Positions 31,617-39,203 are shown, counted from the stretch's first letter. The stretch: 45,690 nucleotides of DNA from JASLBX01 sp036374175 (GCA_036374175.1 DASUUH010000058.1:1-45690); one strand, 5' to 3'. Program-made: numbers and translations. Notes: generated by a model not told the origin, from the letters alone.

Positions 31617-32885
31617 ATGTCTACGCACTCCCGCAGCTAGAGCCGTCAGGGTGAGTCCGCCGGCCATAGCGGCGACTCCCACTACGAGGAAAAGTGATGG
31701 CGCCAACCCGTTCATGACCACAACGAACAGTCCAGCCGACACCATGACCATTCCTGCACCGGCCACCGCCGGGCTGTGATCACCGTCTGGCGGCCCACCG
31801 ATCCGCTCGAACCGGACAAGCCGGCTGGTCATCACCGCGAGAACGCCGGCCAGCAATACGCACCACACCGGACGACTCAGCCACCACGTGGCACTTCCCG
31901 GTGCAGGCAGTGGCGCATTGAGCCAGATCAACACGGCGAACCCCACCACCAGTACCAACAGGTGCCACAAGTACAACGTCATGGCCCTCGAACCGACGAG
32001 TACCACGGCCAGCCACGGCCCGGGCTGCCTCAGCCAGCCTGCAAGCCACGAGCGCGCGAGTACGAGGGCGGCAAGCTGGCCACCGGCGAGCACGAGCAAA
32101 CACACGGTCGGCGGGGCCATGTTCGACATCTCGCCGGGAAGCCCCACCATGCTGACCGGGTACGGCCCAAGACCGGTCAGGCCAGCAAGCAGCACGATCG
32201 ATCCGGCGAGGATCGCCCACCAGGCCCGGCGTGGCAGCCGGTGGCGGTCGGCGTACCAGAAGCCCAACTGGTGGGCGAACAACCAGACGAAGCCGAAGTT
32301 CAGATAGCCCACACTCTCGTACCCTGCAAACCGGACGGCGTCCGTCGCGGCCGCCATGAGCCCGAGACCAAGCAGAACAGCGACCGGCCGGCGCCGGTGC
32401 CACCTGGCGAACACCGGTGCCAGCGCCATGACCGGCACGTACATCCCGAGGAACCACAAAGGCTGGCCGAGCAGCCGGCCCAGGAGTGCTACGTGATCGG
32501 CGGCCGCCTCGACGCTCGACACGCCCAACAGCAGCAGCGGCACTGCGGTGACGAACACCAGCGTCGGGCTCACGAGCCGCAACACGCGGCCGTAGGCATA
32601 GTTCGCGTAGCCGCCGCCCCGGTGCCGCACGCTCCGCCAGGAGGCCAGGTTGGCGAACCCGCCGGCCACGAAAAACAGCGGCATCACCTGCAGGAGCCAG
32701 GTCAGAAGCGTCAACGAGGGCAGTTCGGCGAGAGCGTTGCTGCCGCGGATGCCCGTCTGGCTAATGGTTACGGACGCCATCAGCCAGTGGCCGAGGATCA
32801 CCACGACCAGGCTCGCTGCTCGGGCGAAGTCGATCACCCGGTCACGGTCGGTGGGTGTTGCCTGCGCGGCATCTCGGACCTTCAT
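31608..32885 (-). CDS. Membrane acyltransferase (acyltransferase 3 family)
   Basis: A 425-residue integral membrane protein with about ten to twelve predicted helices. The N-terminal DRVIDFARAASLVVVILGHWLM (about 14-35) carries the family R-x-x-x-x-x-R-A-x-x-x-x-x-V-x-x-x-H pattern, with the likely catalytic His in ILGHW. MPLFFVAGGFANLASWR is another family segment. Such enzymes move acyl groups to sugars, lipids or peptidoglycan outside the membrane. The ATG overlaps the stop of a phospholipase A2 gene by 4 nt, so the two are coupled. The acceptor is unknown. It might re-use or repair lipid products of the phospholipase, but that is only inference. Confidence 0.87.
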   Translation of the reverse strand: MKVRDAAQATPTDRDRVIDFARAASLVVVILGHWLMASVTISQTGIRGSNALAELPSLTLLTWLLQVMPLFFVAGGFANLASWRSVRHRGGGYANYAYGRVLRLVSPTLVFVTAVPLLLLGVSSVEAAADHVALLGRLLGQPLWFLGMYVPVMALAPVFARWHRRRPVAVLLGLGLMAAATDAVRFAGYESVGYLNFGFVWLFAHQLGFWYADRHRLPRRAWWAILAGSIVLLAGLTGLGPYPVSMVGLPGEMSNMAPPTVCLLVLAGGQLAALVLARSWLAGWLRQPGPWLAVVLVGSRAMTLYLWHLLVLVVGFAVLIWLNAPLPAPGSATWWLSRPVWCVLLAGVLAVMTSRLVRFERIGGPPDGDHSPAVAGAGMVMVSAGLFVVVMNGLAPSLFLVVGVAAMAGGLTLTALAAGVRRHIH

Positions 32886-33541
32886 CGGGGCGCCACCGTG
32901 CTAACTGCCGCGGGACGCCCGTGCCTCGGCCGAGTCCGAAGCCAGCCCGCGATCGGCGGGCCGGCGACCGCTGCGGTGATCAGCCCACCGGCTACGGCGT
33001 AGATAGCGCCCTTCTCCGCTACCGGCACGCCCTGGCCCTGCCGCCACGAGTTGGCTTCCACTGCGCGGTCGGAGATCCAGGTCACCGCACGGCAGGCCGG
33101 TCCGCCGTTGATCGCGGCACAGTGCTGGTCCATGGCAGTCGTGAGCTGCTCGTCGATGGCCCTGCGCGCCCATGGGCCGAGTTCGCCCCCGGTGCGGGCC
33201 GCGTAGCGCAGCAGGTCGTACCCCAGGTCGTGCTGCTTGCAGGCCAGGTCGAAGTCGAACACCGTCGCACCAAACGGCGACGAGCAGTCTCCGGCCGGCT
33301 TGACCTGCATCGGTGTGCCGTCGGGCGCCGTCACCTCGGCGGGCTGGTATCCCATGACGTCGCGAAAGTCGGCCGGAATCGCCGAGGCGGGGTTCCCGTC
33401 CGCCAGTCCGGTGACGACCGCGACCGCATGCGCGGCGGCGCGACTCTCCGGGCCGCTCGTCTCCGGTTGGTGAGTACCGACGCCCGTGATGGCGAACGCA
33501 GCGACGACCGCCGCCAAGGCGAGGGCGAGGCGTCCAAGCAT
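32882..33541 (-). CDS. Secreted or membrane-anchored prokaryotic phospholipase A2
   Basis: A 219-residue protein. ATG 33541 is used because GGGAGGG lies 10 nt upstream; a TTG 9 nt earlier is too close to that RBS. A hydrophobic export signal spans about 5-24. The PLA2 core is CSSPFGATVFDFDLACKQHDLGYDL (86-110) with the catalytic pair H104-D105 and flanking Cys 86 and 101; further Cys at 141 and 150 allow two disulfides, as in Streptomyces PLA2. A second hydrophobic helix at about 178-200 followed by a basic tail (RTRPRHGR) suggests a C-terminal membrane anchor, which the small secreted enzymes lack. It would hydrolyse the sn-2 ester of phospholipids. It is coupled to an acyltransferase gene. 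Confidence 0.83.
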   Translation of the reverse strand: MLGRLALALAAVVAAFAITGVGTHQPETSGPESRAAAHAVAVVTGLADGNPASAIPADFRDVMGYQPAEVTAPDGTPMQVKPAGDCSSPFGATVFDFDLACKQHDLGYDLLRYAARTGGELGPWARRAIDEQLTTAMDQHCAAINGGPACRAVTWISDRAVEANSWRQGQGVPVAEKGAIYAVAGGLITAAVAGPPIAGWLRTRPRHGRPAAVSTVAPR

Positions 33542-33551
33542 GGCGAACAAT

Positions 33552-33594
33552 CCCTCCCGTGTGCCGCCGCGCGGGTTCGCGGCGAGCGGGAGGG
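33552..33594 (-). promoter_or_regulatory. Hairpin that hides the phospholipase ribosome binding site
   Basis: In the minus-strand mRNA, CCCTCCCG (33594-33587) pairs perfectly with CGGGAGGG (33559-33552), which is the Shine-Dalgarno sequence of the PLA2 gene. Inside it, CGCCGCG (33584-33578) pairs with CGCGGCG (33571-33565) around a 6-nt loop. The whole fold should block translation until opened by heat, a protein or another RNA. Confidence 0.5.
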
Positions 33595-33596
33595 AC

Positions 33597-33626
33597 GTTA
33601 TGGACGCGGACGCATCCGGTCGTCAA
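33597..33626 (-). promoter_or_regulatory. Promoter of the phospholipase-acyltransferase operon
   Basis: On the minus strand TTGACG (33626-33621) and CATAAC (33602-33597) are 18 nt apart. The transcript would begin just before the RBS hairpin. Confidence 0.45.
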
Positions 33627-33641
33627 GCTGGAGAGCCGTTG

Positions 33642-33670
33642 TTGACGTAGCCCTGCGGTACCACTGCGAT
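33642..33670 (+). promoter_or_regulatory. Possible second promoter for the sensor kinase
   Basis: TTGACG (33642-33647) and TGCGAT (33665-33670) are 17 nt apart. It competes with the leaderless box at 33718; the -10 is weak. Confidence 0.25.
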
Positions 33671-33717
33671 GAACGAATGACCACCTCAGTACGACGACGT
33701 GGCGGTGATCGACCTCC

Positions 33718-33723
33718 TACTCT
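33718..33723 (+). promoter_or_regulatory. -10 box for a leaderless sensor kinase gene
   Basis: TACTCT lies exactly 6 nt before GTG 33730, with no ribosome binding site between. Confidence 0.45.
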
Positions 33724-33729
33724 GACGGG

Positions 33730-35541
33730 GTGAGATTGCGGTTGGTGTCGGCGCTGGGGCGTGCCTCCACGTGGGTCCGCATGAACGGTCGACGTTCGAC
33801 GCCCTGGGTGGCGGCAGTGGTGTTCTTCATTGTCGCGATACAGACCGCACCGCAGGTTCTCGACATCGAAGCGGTCGAGGGTGGACTTCTGCCCCTCGTC
33901 GCCGCGGCTGCCGCATTTCCGTTCGGCCTGATTCTCACCCGGCCACTGCTCGGCTGGCTGATCTCCGCAGGCTCGGCGCTCATGGTGTCTCAGCTCTTCC
34001 CGCTGCTGGACGATGACCCGTGGCCGTGGCCGCCGACCCATGGCCTGGTGCTACTTGCGCTGCTCTTCGCCCTGATCGCTATCCGGCCCCCGCGAAACGT
34101 CCAACTCGACCGAGAGGTCGTCCTGAAGTTGGGTGCTTGGGCCGCGACGGCTGCACTGTTCGGGACGTTGTCGGACGAGTCCGCTGGCTGGGTGGTCGGT
34201 GTGTCCGCGGTCGCCATTGGCGGCGCGGTGACGCGCTTGCTGACCGCCGAGGCCGCGACGACGGTGCAGGCGGAAGGTATCGGGCTGCCTCCGGACTGGG
34301 CCGGTGATCTGCGGCGCAGTTTCCGTACGGCCTTTCTGGGCTGGCCCGTCTCACCACGAGGGGGCCGGCCGTTCGCGCAGCGGTTCTTTGGTGATCGGTC
34401 GTGGCTGCAGTGGGTCCGGGGGACGGGGCCGTGGATGCTGGCCGTCGCCGTGTTCGCCATCGCCATGGCGGACATCGACGACAACCTCGTCGTCCACGCC
34501 CTCGTACTTCCTGTTCTTGCCGCTCTGATCGCCCTGCCCGTTGGACTGATGCGGGACCGGATTCTGATCGGGTGGCGAATCGTCACCGTTGCGGCCGTGA
34601 TCTTGGCAATGGTTGCGACACCAGTACCCACGTCGGCGGGAATCTGGCCACCGAGTCTGCAGTGGGTGTGGCTCGGCTCGTTGTTCCTCATCAGTGTCCG
34701 ACACGATCGGTGGACGACGATCTGGGTCTGGTTGACCTCCGTCCTGGTGATGTCGGCCGGACTGGCGGCGAACTCTGGCACCGCCACCACATTGATCGCG
34801 CTCGCCACCATCGTCGCGTTCATCGGAGACCTGGTTCGGACGCGGCGGCAGGTTGCGCGGAGTCTTGAGCAGCAGACCGAGCTCAGTGAGCTGGAGAAGG
34901 CCCGCAGGACCGTACTCGAGGAGCGTGCCCGCATCGCCCGCGACCTGCACGACGTCGTGGCGCACCACATGTCGATGGTGGTCGTCCAGGCCGAGAGTGC
35001 ACGCTTCCGGCTGCCGGACCTGCCGGACGACGCTCGGCAGGAGTTCGCGGCGATAAGTCAGTCGGCGCGCGAAGCCCTCAATGAAGTCCGGGGCATGCTG
35101 GGTGTGCTGCGCGGCAACGGCGGTGAGCTGCAGACCGCACCGCAGCCGACCATCGAGCAGATCGGCGAGCTCGTCGACGGCGCGCGGCGGTCCGGTGCCG
35201 CGGTGACGCTGGAACTGCGGGGCGAGGCTCGTCCGGTCAGTGCGCTGATCAGCATGTCCGCCTACCGAATCGTCCAGGAGGCGCTGGCCAATGCGGCGCG
35301 GCATGCGGCCGGTGCCGATGTGTCGGTGGTCATCACGTACTCGACCGACCGGCTGGCAGTGCGGGTTGCTAACAGTCCGCCGTCGGACCCAGTGAATCCC
35401 GGCCCGGCCGGCCACGGAATCACCGGAATGCAGGAACGAGCAGCGGCTGTGGCCGGCACGCTGCGCACCGGCGTGACTGACGATGGCGGGTTCGAGGTGT
35501 TCGCCGATCTGCCGACCGAACCCGGGGACGGGAAGTTGTGA
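33730..35541 (+). CDS. Sensor histidine kinase (NarL/DesK-type) with a duplicated membrane domain
   Basis: A 603-residue kinase. Two membrane blocks of about five helices (roughly 24-170 and 233-372) share a pattern: a PW start, LLP or VLP, a P-x-G-L turn, a GW helix, then WPP and a charged R-x-x-R end. They look like tandem copies. A linker of basic character follows (365-395). The phosphoacceptor is H407 in ERARIARDLHDVVAHH (HisKA_3), and the ATPase domain has EALANAARHA and GPAGHGITGMQERAA. It autophosphorylates and passes phosphate to the response regulator encoded next, whose GTG overlaps its stop by 4 nt. The stimulus is unknown; the membrane-embedded sensor suggests an envelope or lipid signal. 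Confidence 0.92.
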   Translation: MRLRLVSALGRASTWVRMNGRRSTPWVAAVVFFIVAIQTAPQVLDIEAVEGGLLPLVAAAAAFPFGLILTRPLLGWLISAGSALMVSQLFPLLDDDPWPWPPTHGLVLLALLFALIAIRPPRNVQLDREVVLKLGAWAATAALFGTLSDESAGWVVGVSAVAIGGAVTRLLTAEAATTVQAEGIGLPPDWAGDLRRSFRTAFLGWPVSPRGGRPFAQRFFGDRSWLQWVRGTGPWMLAVAVFAIAMADIDDNLVVHALVLPVLAALIALPVGLMRDRILIGWRIVTVAAVILAMVATPVPTSAGIWPPSLQWVWLGSLFLISVRHDRWTTIWVWLTSVLVMSAGLAANSGTATTLIALATIVAFIGDLVRTRRQVARSLEQQTELSELEKARRTVLEERARIARDLHDVVAHHMSMVVVQAESARFRLPDLPDDARQEFAAISQSAREALNEVRGMLGVLRGNGGELQTAPQPTIEQIGELVDGARRSGAAVTLELRGEARPVSALISMSAYRIVQEALANAARHAAGADVSVVITYSTDRLAVRVANSPPSDPVNPGPAGHGITGMQERAAAVAGTLRTGVTDDGGFEVFADLPTEPGDGKL

Positions 35542-36212
35542 GTGAGTTGCCGATCAAGGTTCTGATCGTGGACGACCAGGCGATGGTGCGCCAGGGCTTC
35601 GGTGCGTTGCTCGCGGCTCAGCCCGACATCGAGGTCGTCGGAGATGCCGCCGACGGGGCCGAAGCACCGGAGGCTGTCCGCCGGCTGTTACCGGACATCG
35701 TGCTGATGGACGTCCGCATGCCCAAGATGGACGGCTTGGAGGCGACGCGCCGGATCCTCCGGGCACCAGGCTTGCGCCATCCGCGGGTCATCATGCTGAC
35801 CACGTTCGATCTCGACGATTACGTCTACGAAGCGCTTCGCGCGGGGGCCAGTGGCTTTCTGCTAAAGGACGCACCGGCCGACGAACTCGTTCGCGCAGTC
35901 CGGGTGGTGGCGGGCGGCGACGCGCTGCTTGCGCCGTCGGTGACCCGCACGTTGATCGCCGACTTCGCTGCGCGGCCGGCACGTGATCGGCCGAAGCTCG
36001 AACGGCTGCGCTCCCTTACACCGAGGGAGACAGAGGTGCTCAAGCTGATCGCCGGTGGTATGTCGAACGTCGAGATCGCCGAGAAGCTCGTGCTGGCCGA
36101 GCAGACCGTGAAGACGCACGTCGGGCGCATTCTCAGCAAGCTGGATCTTCGCGACCGTGCACAAGCTGTGGTAGTGGCATATGAGACCGGTCTCGTCCAA
36201 CCTGGCAGATGA
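35538..36212 (+). CDS. LuxR/NarL-type response regulator
   Basis: A 224-residue regulator, partner of the kinase upstream. The receiver domain (1-120) has acidic D-D at 11-12, phosphoacceptor D58 in LMDVRMPKMDG and a conserved Lys in FLLKDAPADEL. The C-terminal LuxR helix-turn-helix (about 160-220) is LTPRETEVLKLIAGGMSNVEIAEKLVLAEQTVKTHVGRILSKL in sequence order. GTG 35538 lies in a GTGA overlap. Codon 51 (35688-35690) is TTA. Targets are unknown; the divergent phospholipase operon next to the kinase is a natural candidate. Confidence 0.95.
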   Translation: MSELPIKVLIVDDQAMVRQGFGALLAAQPDIEVVGDAADGAEAPEAVRRLLPDIVLMDVRMPKMDGLEATRRILRAPGLRHPRVIMLTTFDLDDYVYEALRAGASGFLLKDAPADELVRAVRVVAGGDALLAPSVTRTLIADFAARPARDRPKLERLRSLTPRETEVLKLIAGGMSNVEIAEKLVLAEQTVKTHVGRILSKLDLRDRAQAVVVAYETGLVQPGR

Positions 36213-36236
36213 CTTCGGATTCGGGCACGGGAGTCC

Positions 36237-36641
36237 CTACCGGTCGACGGAATGCTGCAGCAGGGGAAGGCATTCCGCGATGGCGACATAGTCCGAGTCC
36301 TTGTGCAGCACTGGGACCTCGTGGCGCATTGCTACCGCAGCAATGAGGCAGTCGACGAGGCTCCTCACCGTCTGACCTTGTTGACGCACCGCCAGGTGGA
36401 TGGCGGCCGCCTGGCGGAAGTCGAGCCGAGGGTCGATGCCCACCAAGGGCAGGCCGTTCGTGAGCTTGTCCAGCGCATCGGCCCGCGCGGGAGTGTCGGC
36501 GCCCGCAAGCAGTTCCATGATGATCGGCTCCGTCGTCGCCAGTTCAGCGCCGTGCTTGATCAAGGATGCGAGCTCACGGGTAACCGAGTTGTCCAGTCCC
36601 CGCAAGTGGTCGATCCAGGCCGAGGTGTCAACCAGGATCAC
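36237..36641 (-). CDS. vapC: VapC-type toxin, PIN-domain ribonuclease
   Basis: A 134-residue PIN domain. The acidic active site is visible: D5 in MILVDTSAWIDHL, Glu in EPIIMELLAG (about 38-47), Asp in VRSLVDCLIAAVA (about 92-104) and Asp in HKDSDYVAI (about 112-122). VapC toxins cut specific tRNAs or rRNA and are held in check by VapB. The start overlaps the antitoxin stop by 4 nt, the usual antitoxin-first order. It converges on the response regulator gene 24 nt away. Confidence 0.94.
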   Translation of the reverse strand: MILVDTSAWIDHLRGLDNSVTRELASLIKHGAELATTEPIIMELLAGADTPARADALDKLTNGLPLVGIDPRLDFRQAAAIHLAVRQQGQTVRSLVDCLIAAVAMRHEVPVLHKDSDYVAIAECLPLLQHSVDR

Positions 36642-36853
36642 TTGGTAGCCTCGGCTCCCTCGGCCGACCGGAGCTCGTCGAGGTCACCACCCCAGCCGAC
36701 GCCACGCAGGCCCAAGAGGAAGTCCTTGGTCAGCGGAACACCGACGAGCCGACGCAGAGCAAGATCGACAGCTTCGCGCTTGGTAGCGATACCGTAGCGA
36801 CGCATCACCTCGGCAACGAGCTCATCGTCCAGTTCGATGTTGGTGCGTGCCAT
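36638..36853 (-). CDS. vapB: VapB-type antitoxin
   Basis: A 71-residue antitoxin (MARTNIELDDELVAEVMRRYG start; TKREAVDLALRRLVG; then a toxin-binding tail WGGDLDELRSAE). It belongs to the VapB group with an N-terminal ribbon-helix-helix. ATG 36853 is supported by conservation of the TNIELDDEL start and by a TATCGT box 6 nt upstream. An inverted repeat, GTTGGTG and CACCAAC (36838-36860 region), spans the start codon and is a plausible autoregulatory site. Confidence 0.92.
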   Translation of the reverse strand: MARTNIELDDELVAEVMRRYGIATKREAVDLALRRLVGVPLTKDFLLGLRGVGWGGDLDELRSAEGAEATK

Positions 36854-36865
36854 ACACCAACGATA
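36838..36865 (-). promoter_or_regulatory. vapBC promoter with inverted repeat over the start codon
   Basis: On the minus strand TATCGT (36865-36860) is 6 nt before the ATG at 36853. GTTGGTG and CACCAAC, 9 nt apart, bracket the ATG and would let the VapBC complex repress its own leaderless transcript. Confidence 0.45.
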
Positions 36866-36885
36866 CACATTGACCGCTCGAACGT

Positions 36886-36961
36886 TGGCTCCCCCGGTTG
36901 GACTCGAACCAACAACCTGCCGGTTAACAGCCGGACGCTCTGCCAATTGAGCTACGGGGGA
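36886..36961 (-). tRNA. tRNA-Asn (anticodon GTT)
   Basis: A 76-nt cloverleaf including encoded CCA. Acceptor arms TCCCCCG (36961-36955) and CGGGGGA (36896-36890), a D-arm AGCTCAATTGGCAGAGC, anticodon loop CTGTTAA (GTT at 36928-36926) and a T-arm with GGTTCGAGTCC are all present. The discriminator is G. vapB starts 33 nt after its 3' end with no terminator between. Confidence 0.97.
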
Positions 36962-37047
36962 TCGGCGGCCCGTAACGGCCGACCGACGCAGAAGAGTATC
37001 AGCCCAGTGACCGAACCCACGAATCGATTGAGTGCCGGTGACTGTGA

Positions 37048-38013
37048 TCAAACCCGCTCGAGTTCGGTGGGGATAGCGATCACGTCGACCATGGCGCCGC
37101 TGCGAAGGACGGTCATCGGCAGCGGCTGGCCGATCGCGTCGTCGAACAGCAGCCGCTGCAGGCTCTCGGCTGCGGCGACCGGGGCCCGGCCCGCCGACAA
37201 AACAAGATCGCCGGCCTTGAGGCCCGCCTGATCGGCCGGCGCGCTGGGGACGACCTCGACGATCCGCAGCCCCTGCCGCTGACCGGTGCGCTCGGCGAGC
37301 GCGGCCGGCAGCGGAGTGGGGGTGCTCACCAGGCCCAGGTAGGCCCGACGCACCCGCCCCTCGCGCATGAGCGTCCCGATGATCCGGCGGGTCGTGGAGT
37401 TGATCGGGACGGCCAGCCCTAATCCGATGCCGGCCACGGCGGTGTTGATGCCCACCACCTGGGCGTCCGCAGTGGCCAGCGCACCGCCTGAGTTGCCGGG
37501 ATTGAGCGCGGCGTCAGTCTGGATCACGTCCTCGATGACCCGCCCCGCGCGGCCGCTCTGGGTCGGGAGCGACCTCCCGAGTCCGCTGACCACGCCGGCG
37601 GTCACCGACCCGGCCAAACCGAGCGGGCTGCCCACGGCCACCACCAGCTGGCCGACCCGAAGCGACTCCGCGTCACCGAACTTGGCGGCGTGCGGTGTCG
37701 AGCCGCGAGTCCGGATCACAGCGAGGTCTGACAGCGGGTCGGCGCCGACGACGTCGAAATCGGCCTGGGTGCCATCGGCGAAGGCCGCCGTGCCGCGGTC
37801 GGTGCGGCCGACCACGTGGGCGTTGGTGATCAGGTATCCGTCATGTGTGAAGACGACGGCTGACCCGCCACCCTGGTACTGGACGCCGCGCCGGACGGCG
37901 CTCACCCGGACGCTGGCGACGTGGGGGAGCAACTCGCCGGCCACCCTGGTGACCACTCGCGAGTAGGCGTCGAGCGGCTGCTCGTCGGACTCCGGCCTGT
38001 GCTCCTGGTTCAC
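37048..38013 (-). CDS. Trypsin-like serine protease with PDZ domain (S1C, HtrA-like), no export signal
   Basis: A 321-residue protease starting at GTG 38013 with AGGAG 6 nt upstream. The catalytic triad is complete: H66 in LITNAHVVG, D96 in DPLSDLAVI and S175 in NPGNSGGAL. The PDZ domain is at about 235-315 (GLRIVEVVPSAPADQAGLKAGDLVLSAG). Unlike most actinobacterial HtrA/PepD proteins it has no signal peptide or membrane helix, so it is predicted cytoplasmic. Role inferred: turnover of damaged or tagged proteins. Confidence 0.93.
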   Translation of the reverse strand: MNQEHRPESDEQPLDAYSRVVTRVAGELLPHVASVRVSAVRRGVQYQGGGSAVVFTHDGYLITNAHVVGRTDRGTAAFADGTQADFDVVGADPLSDLAVIRTRGSTPHAAKFGDAESLRVGQLVVAVGSPLGLAGSVTAGVVSGLGRSLPTQSGRAGRVIEDVIQTDAALNPGNSGGALATADAQVVGINTAVAGIGLGLAVPINSTTRRIIGTLMREGRVRRAYLGLVSTPTPLPAALAERTGQRQGLRIVEVVPSAPADQAGLKAGDLVLSAGRAPVAAAESLQRLLFDDAIGQPLPMTVLRSGAMVDVIAIPTELERV

Positions 38014-38028
38014 CGCACGCTCCTGATT

Positions 38029-38048
38029 ACGTCATTACAGGATGACGT
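38029..38048 (-). promoter_or_regulatory. Inverted repeat with -10-like box upstream of the protease gene
   Basis: Perfect 7-bp arms ACGTCAT and ATGACGT (38029-38035 and 38042-38048) enclose 6 nt. On the minus strand a TGTAAT box (38039-38034) overlaps it, 20 nt before the protease GTG. No good -35 was found. Confidence 0.35.
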
Positions 38049-38076
38049 GGCAACGCCGGTGTGGGAAGGGATGTTC

Positions 38077-38586
38077 CTAACGTTCGCTCGTGCCGAACAA
38101 CATGCACGTCGACGTGGCATGCGCAAGCAGTCGGCCCTGCCCGTCGGTCAACCTCGCCTCCGCCAGCGCGGTACGCCGCCCAGCCGACAGGACAACCCCT
38201 TCGCACCGCAGCGGACCGGTATCCACGGTGACCTGGCGCAGGAACTTGGTGGTCAGGTCGACTGAGGTGTACCCGATCCCGGCGGGGAGCGTGGAGTGGA
38301 CCGCGCAACCCGTCGCAGTGTCGAGGAGCGTCGCGAGCACGCCACCGTGAACCGTGCCGAGCGGGTTGTAGTGGAACTCGTGCGGCGTCAGGTGGATGGT
38401 GACGCGTCCGAGCTCGACAGTGAAGCCGTCCACGCCGACCATTTCCATCACGGGCGGCGACGGTATCTCGCCCTCGATCATCGCCTGTAGCAGCTCAAGC
38501 CCACTGCGTGAGCCGAGCAGCGCCGCGCTTGTCGAAGGGTCGTGCCACGAGAAGGTGCGGCTGCGGACGGCCTGCGTCTGTGTCAT
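38077..38586 (-). CDS. PaaI-type hotdog acyl-CoA thioesterase
   Basis: A 169-residue hotdog-fold protein. ATG 38586 follows a GGGAGG on the minus strand. The core motif is NPLGTVHGGVLATLLDTA (74-91), with N74, the HGG turn (80-82) and D89 as the expected catalytic residues. Members hydrolyse aromatic or fatty acyl-CoA thioesters. It is divergent from an HxlR regulator with a shared inverted repeat between, so it is probably one of its targets. Substrate unknown. Confidence 0.9.
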   Translation of the reverse strand: MTQTQAVRSRTFSWHDPSTSAALLGSRSGLELLQAMIEGEIPSPPVMEMVGVDGFTVELGRVTIHLTPHEFHYNPLGTVHGGVLATLLDTATGCAVHSTLPAGIGYTSVDLTTKFLRQVTVDTGPLRCEGVVLSAGRRTALAEARLTDGQGRLLAHATSTCMLFGTSER

Positions 38587-38608
38587 GGACCCAGCCTCCC
38601 AAAGAGTT

Positions 38609-38633
38609 GCTAGGTCTGTCAACTAGACTTAGC
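38609..38633. promoter_or_regulatory. Shared operator between thioesterase and hxlR-type gene
   Basis: Arms GCTAGGTCT (38609-38617) and AGACTTAGC (38625-38633) match at 8 of 9 positions around 7 nt. It covers a minus-strand TTGACA (38622-38617) and plus-strand -10 boxes, so one bound HxlR dimer could repress both genes. Confidence 0.55.
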
Positions 38634-38635
38634 CT
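38630..38635 (+). promoter_or_regulatory. -10 box for the leaderless HxlR-type gene
   Basis: TAGCCT is exactly 6 nt before ATG 38642; no RBS is present. A second box, TAGACT, lies at 38624-38629. Confidence 0.45.
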
Positions 38636-38641
38636 AGAAGC

Positions 38642-39124
38642 ATGCGACCCGCCGCCTTGGACATCTCTGTCGAGAACTGCACTATCGCCCGAGCCATGTC
38701 GATCCTGGGCGAGAAATGGACGCTGGTCGTGCTGCGCGAGGTGTTCACCGGTGTTCGTCGGTTCGACGACATGCGGGTGCGCACCGGCATCCCGCGTCAG
38801 GTGCTGGCCGACCGCCTGGCCATGCTCGTCGACGTGGGCGTGCTGAAGCGGGTTCCGTACCGCGAGCCTGGTGCGCGCGAGCGGATGGAGTACCGGCCCA
38901 CCGACAAGGGCCTGGACCTCTATCCCGTCCTCGTCGCCGTACGCGAGTGGGGCGACAGGTATCTCGCCGATCCCGAAGGCCCACCGCTGGAGACCGTGCA
39001 TCGCGACTGTGGCGCACCGGTGCGGGTGCAGCTACGGTGCGATGCCGGCCACGACATCCCCGCACCGCGCGACGTCGTCCCGCGGCCCGGTCCGGGCGCT
39101 CGGCTGCGAGTCGCCGCGCAATAG
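38642..39124 (+). CDS. HxlR family transcriptional regulator
   Basis: A 160-residue winged-helix protein. The family N-terminus is CTIARAMSILGEKWTLVVLREVFTGVRRFDDM (13-44 in order), with C13 as the possible redox- or ligand-sensing Cys. The recognition region is GIPRQVLADRLAMLVDVGVLKR. The C-terminus has a second Cys cluster (HRDCGAPVRVQLRCDAGH), possibly a metal site. HxlR regulators often respond to reactive carbonyls, quinones or redox stress. It is divergent from a thioesterase and is followed by a flavin monooxygenase system, likely targets. Confidence 0.93.
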   Translation: MRPAALDISVENCTIARAMSILGEKWTLVVLREVFTGVRRFDDMRVRTGIPRQVLADRLAMLVDVGVLKRVPYREPGARERMEYRPTDKGLDLYPVLVAVREWGDRYLADPEGPPLETVHRDCGAPVRVQLRCDAGHDIPAPRDVVPRPGPGARLRVAAQ

Positions 39125-39203
39125 CGCTCGGTCCACAACGCCGGCCGACCATGGGACGCTGGTGTAGCGGCGCGCTCCGGTGGAATAGCGCAAACCGAGA
39201 CGA

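Noticed and set aside
36854..37051. N-terminal extension of the VapB frame through the tRNA
   Set aside because: The VAQLAERPAVNRQVVGSSPTGG-type translation is the usual false reading of a tRNA gene.
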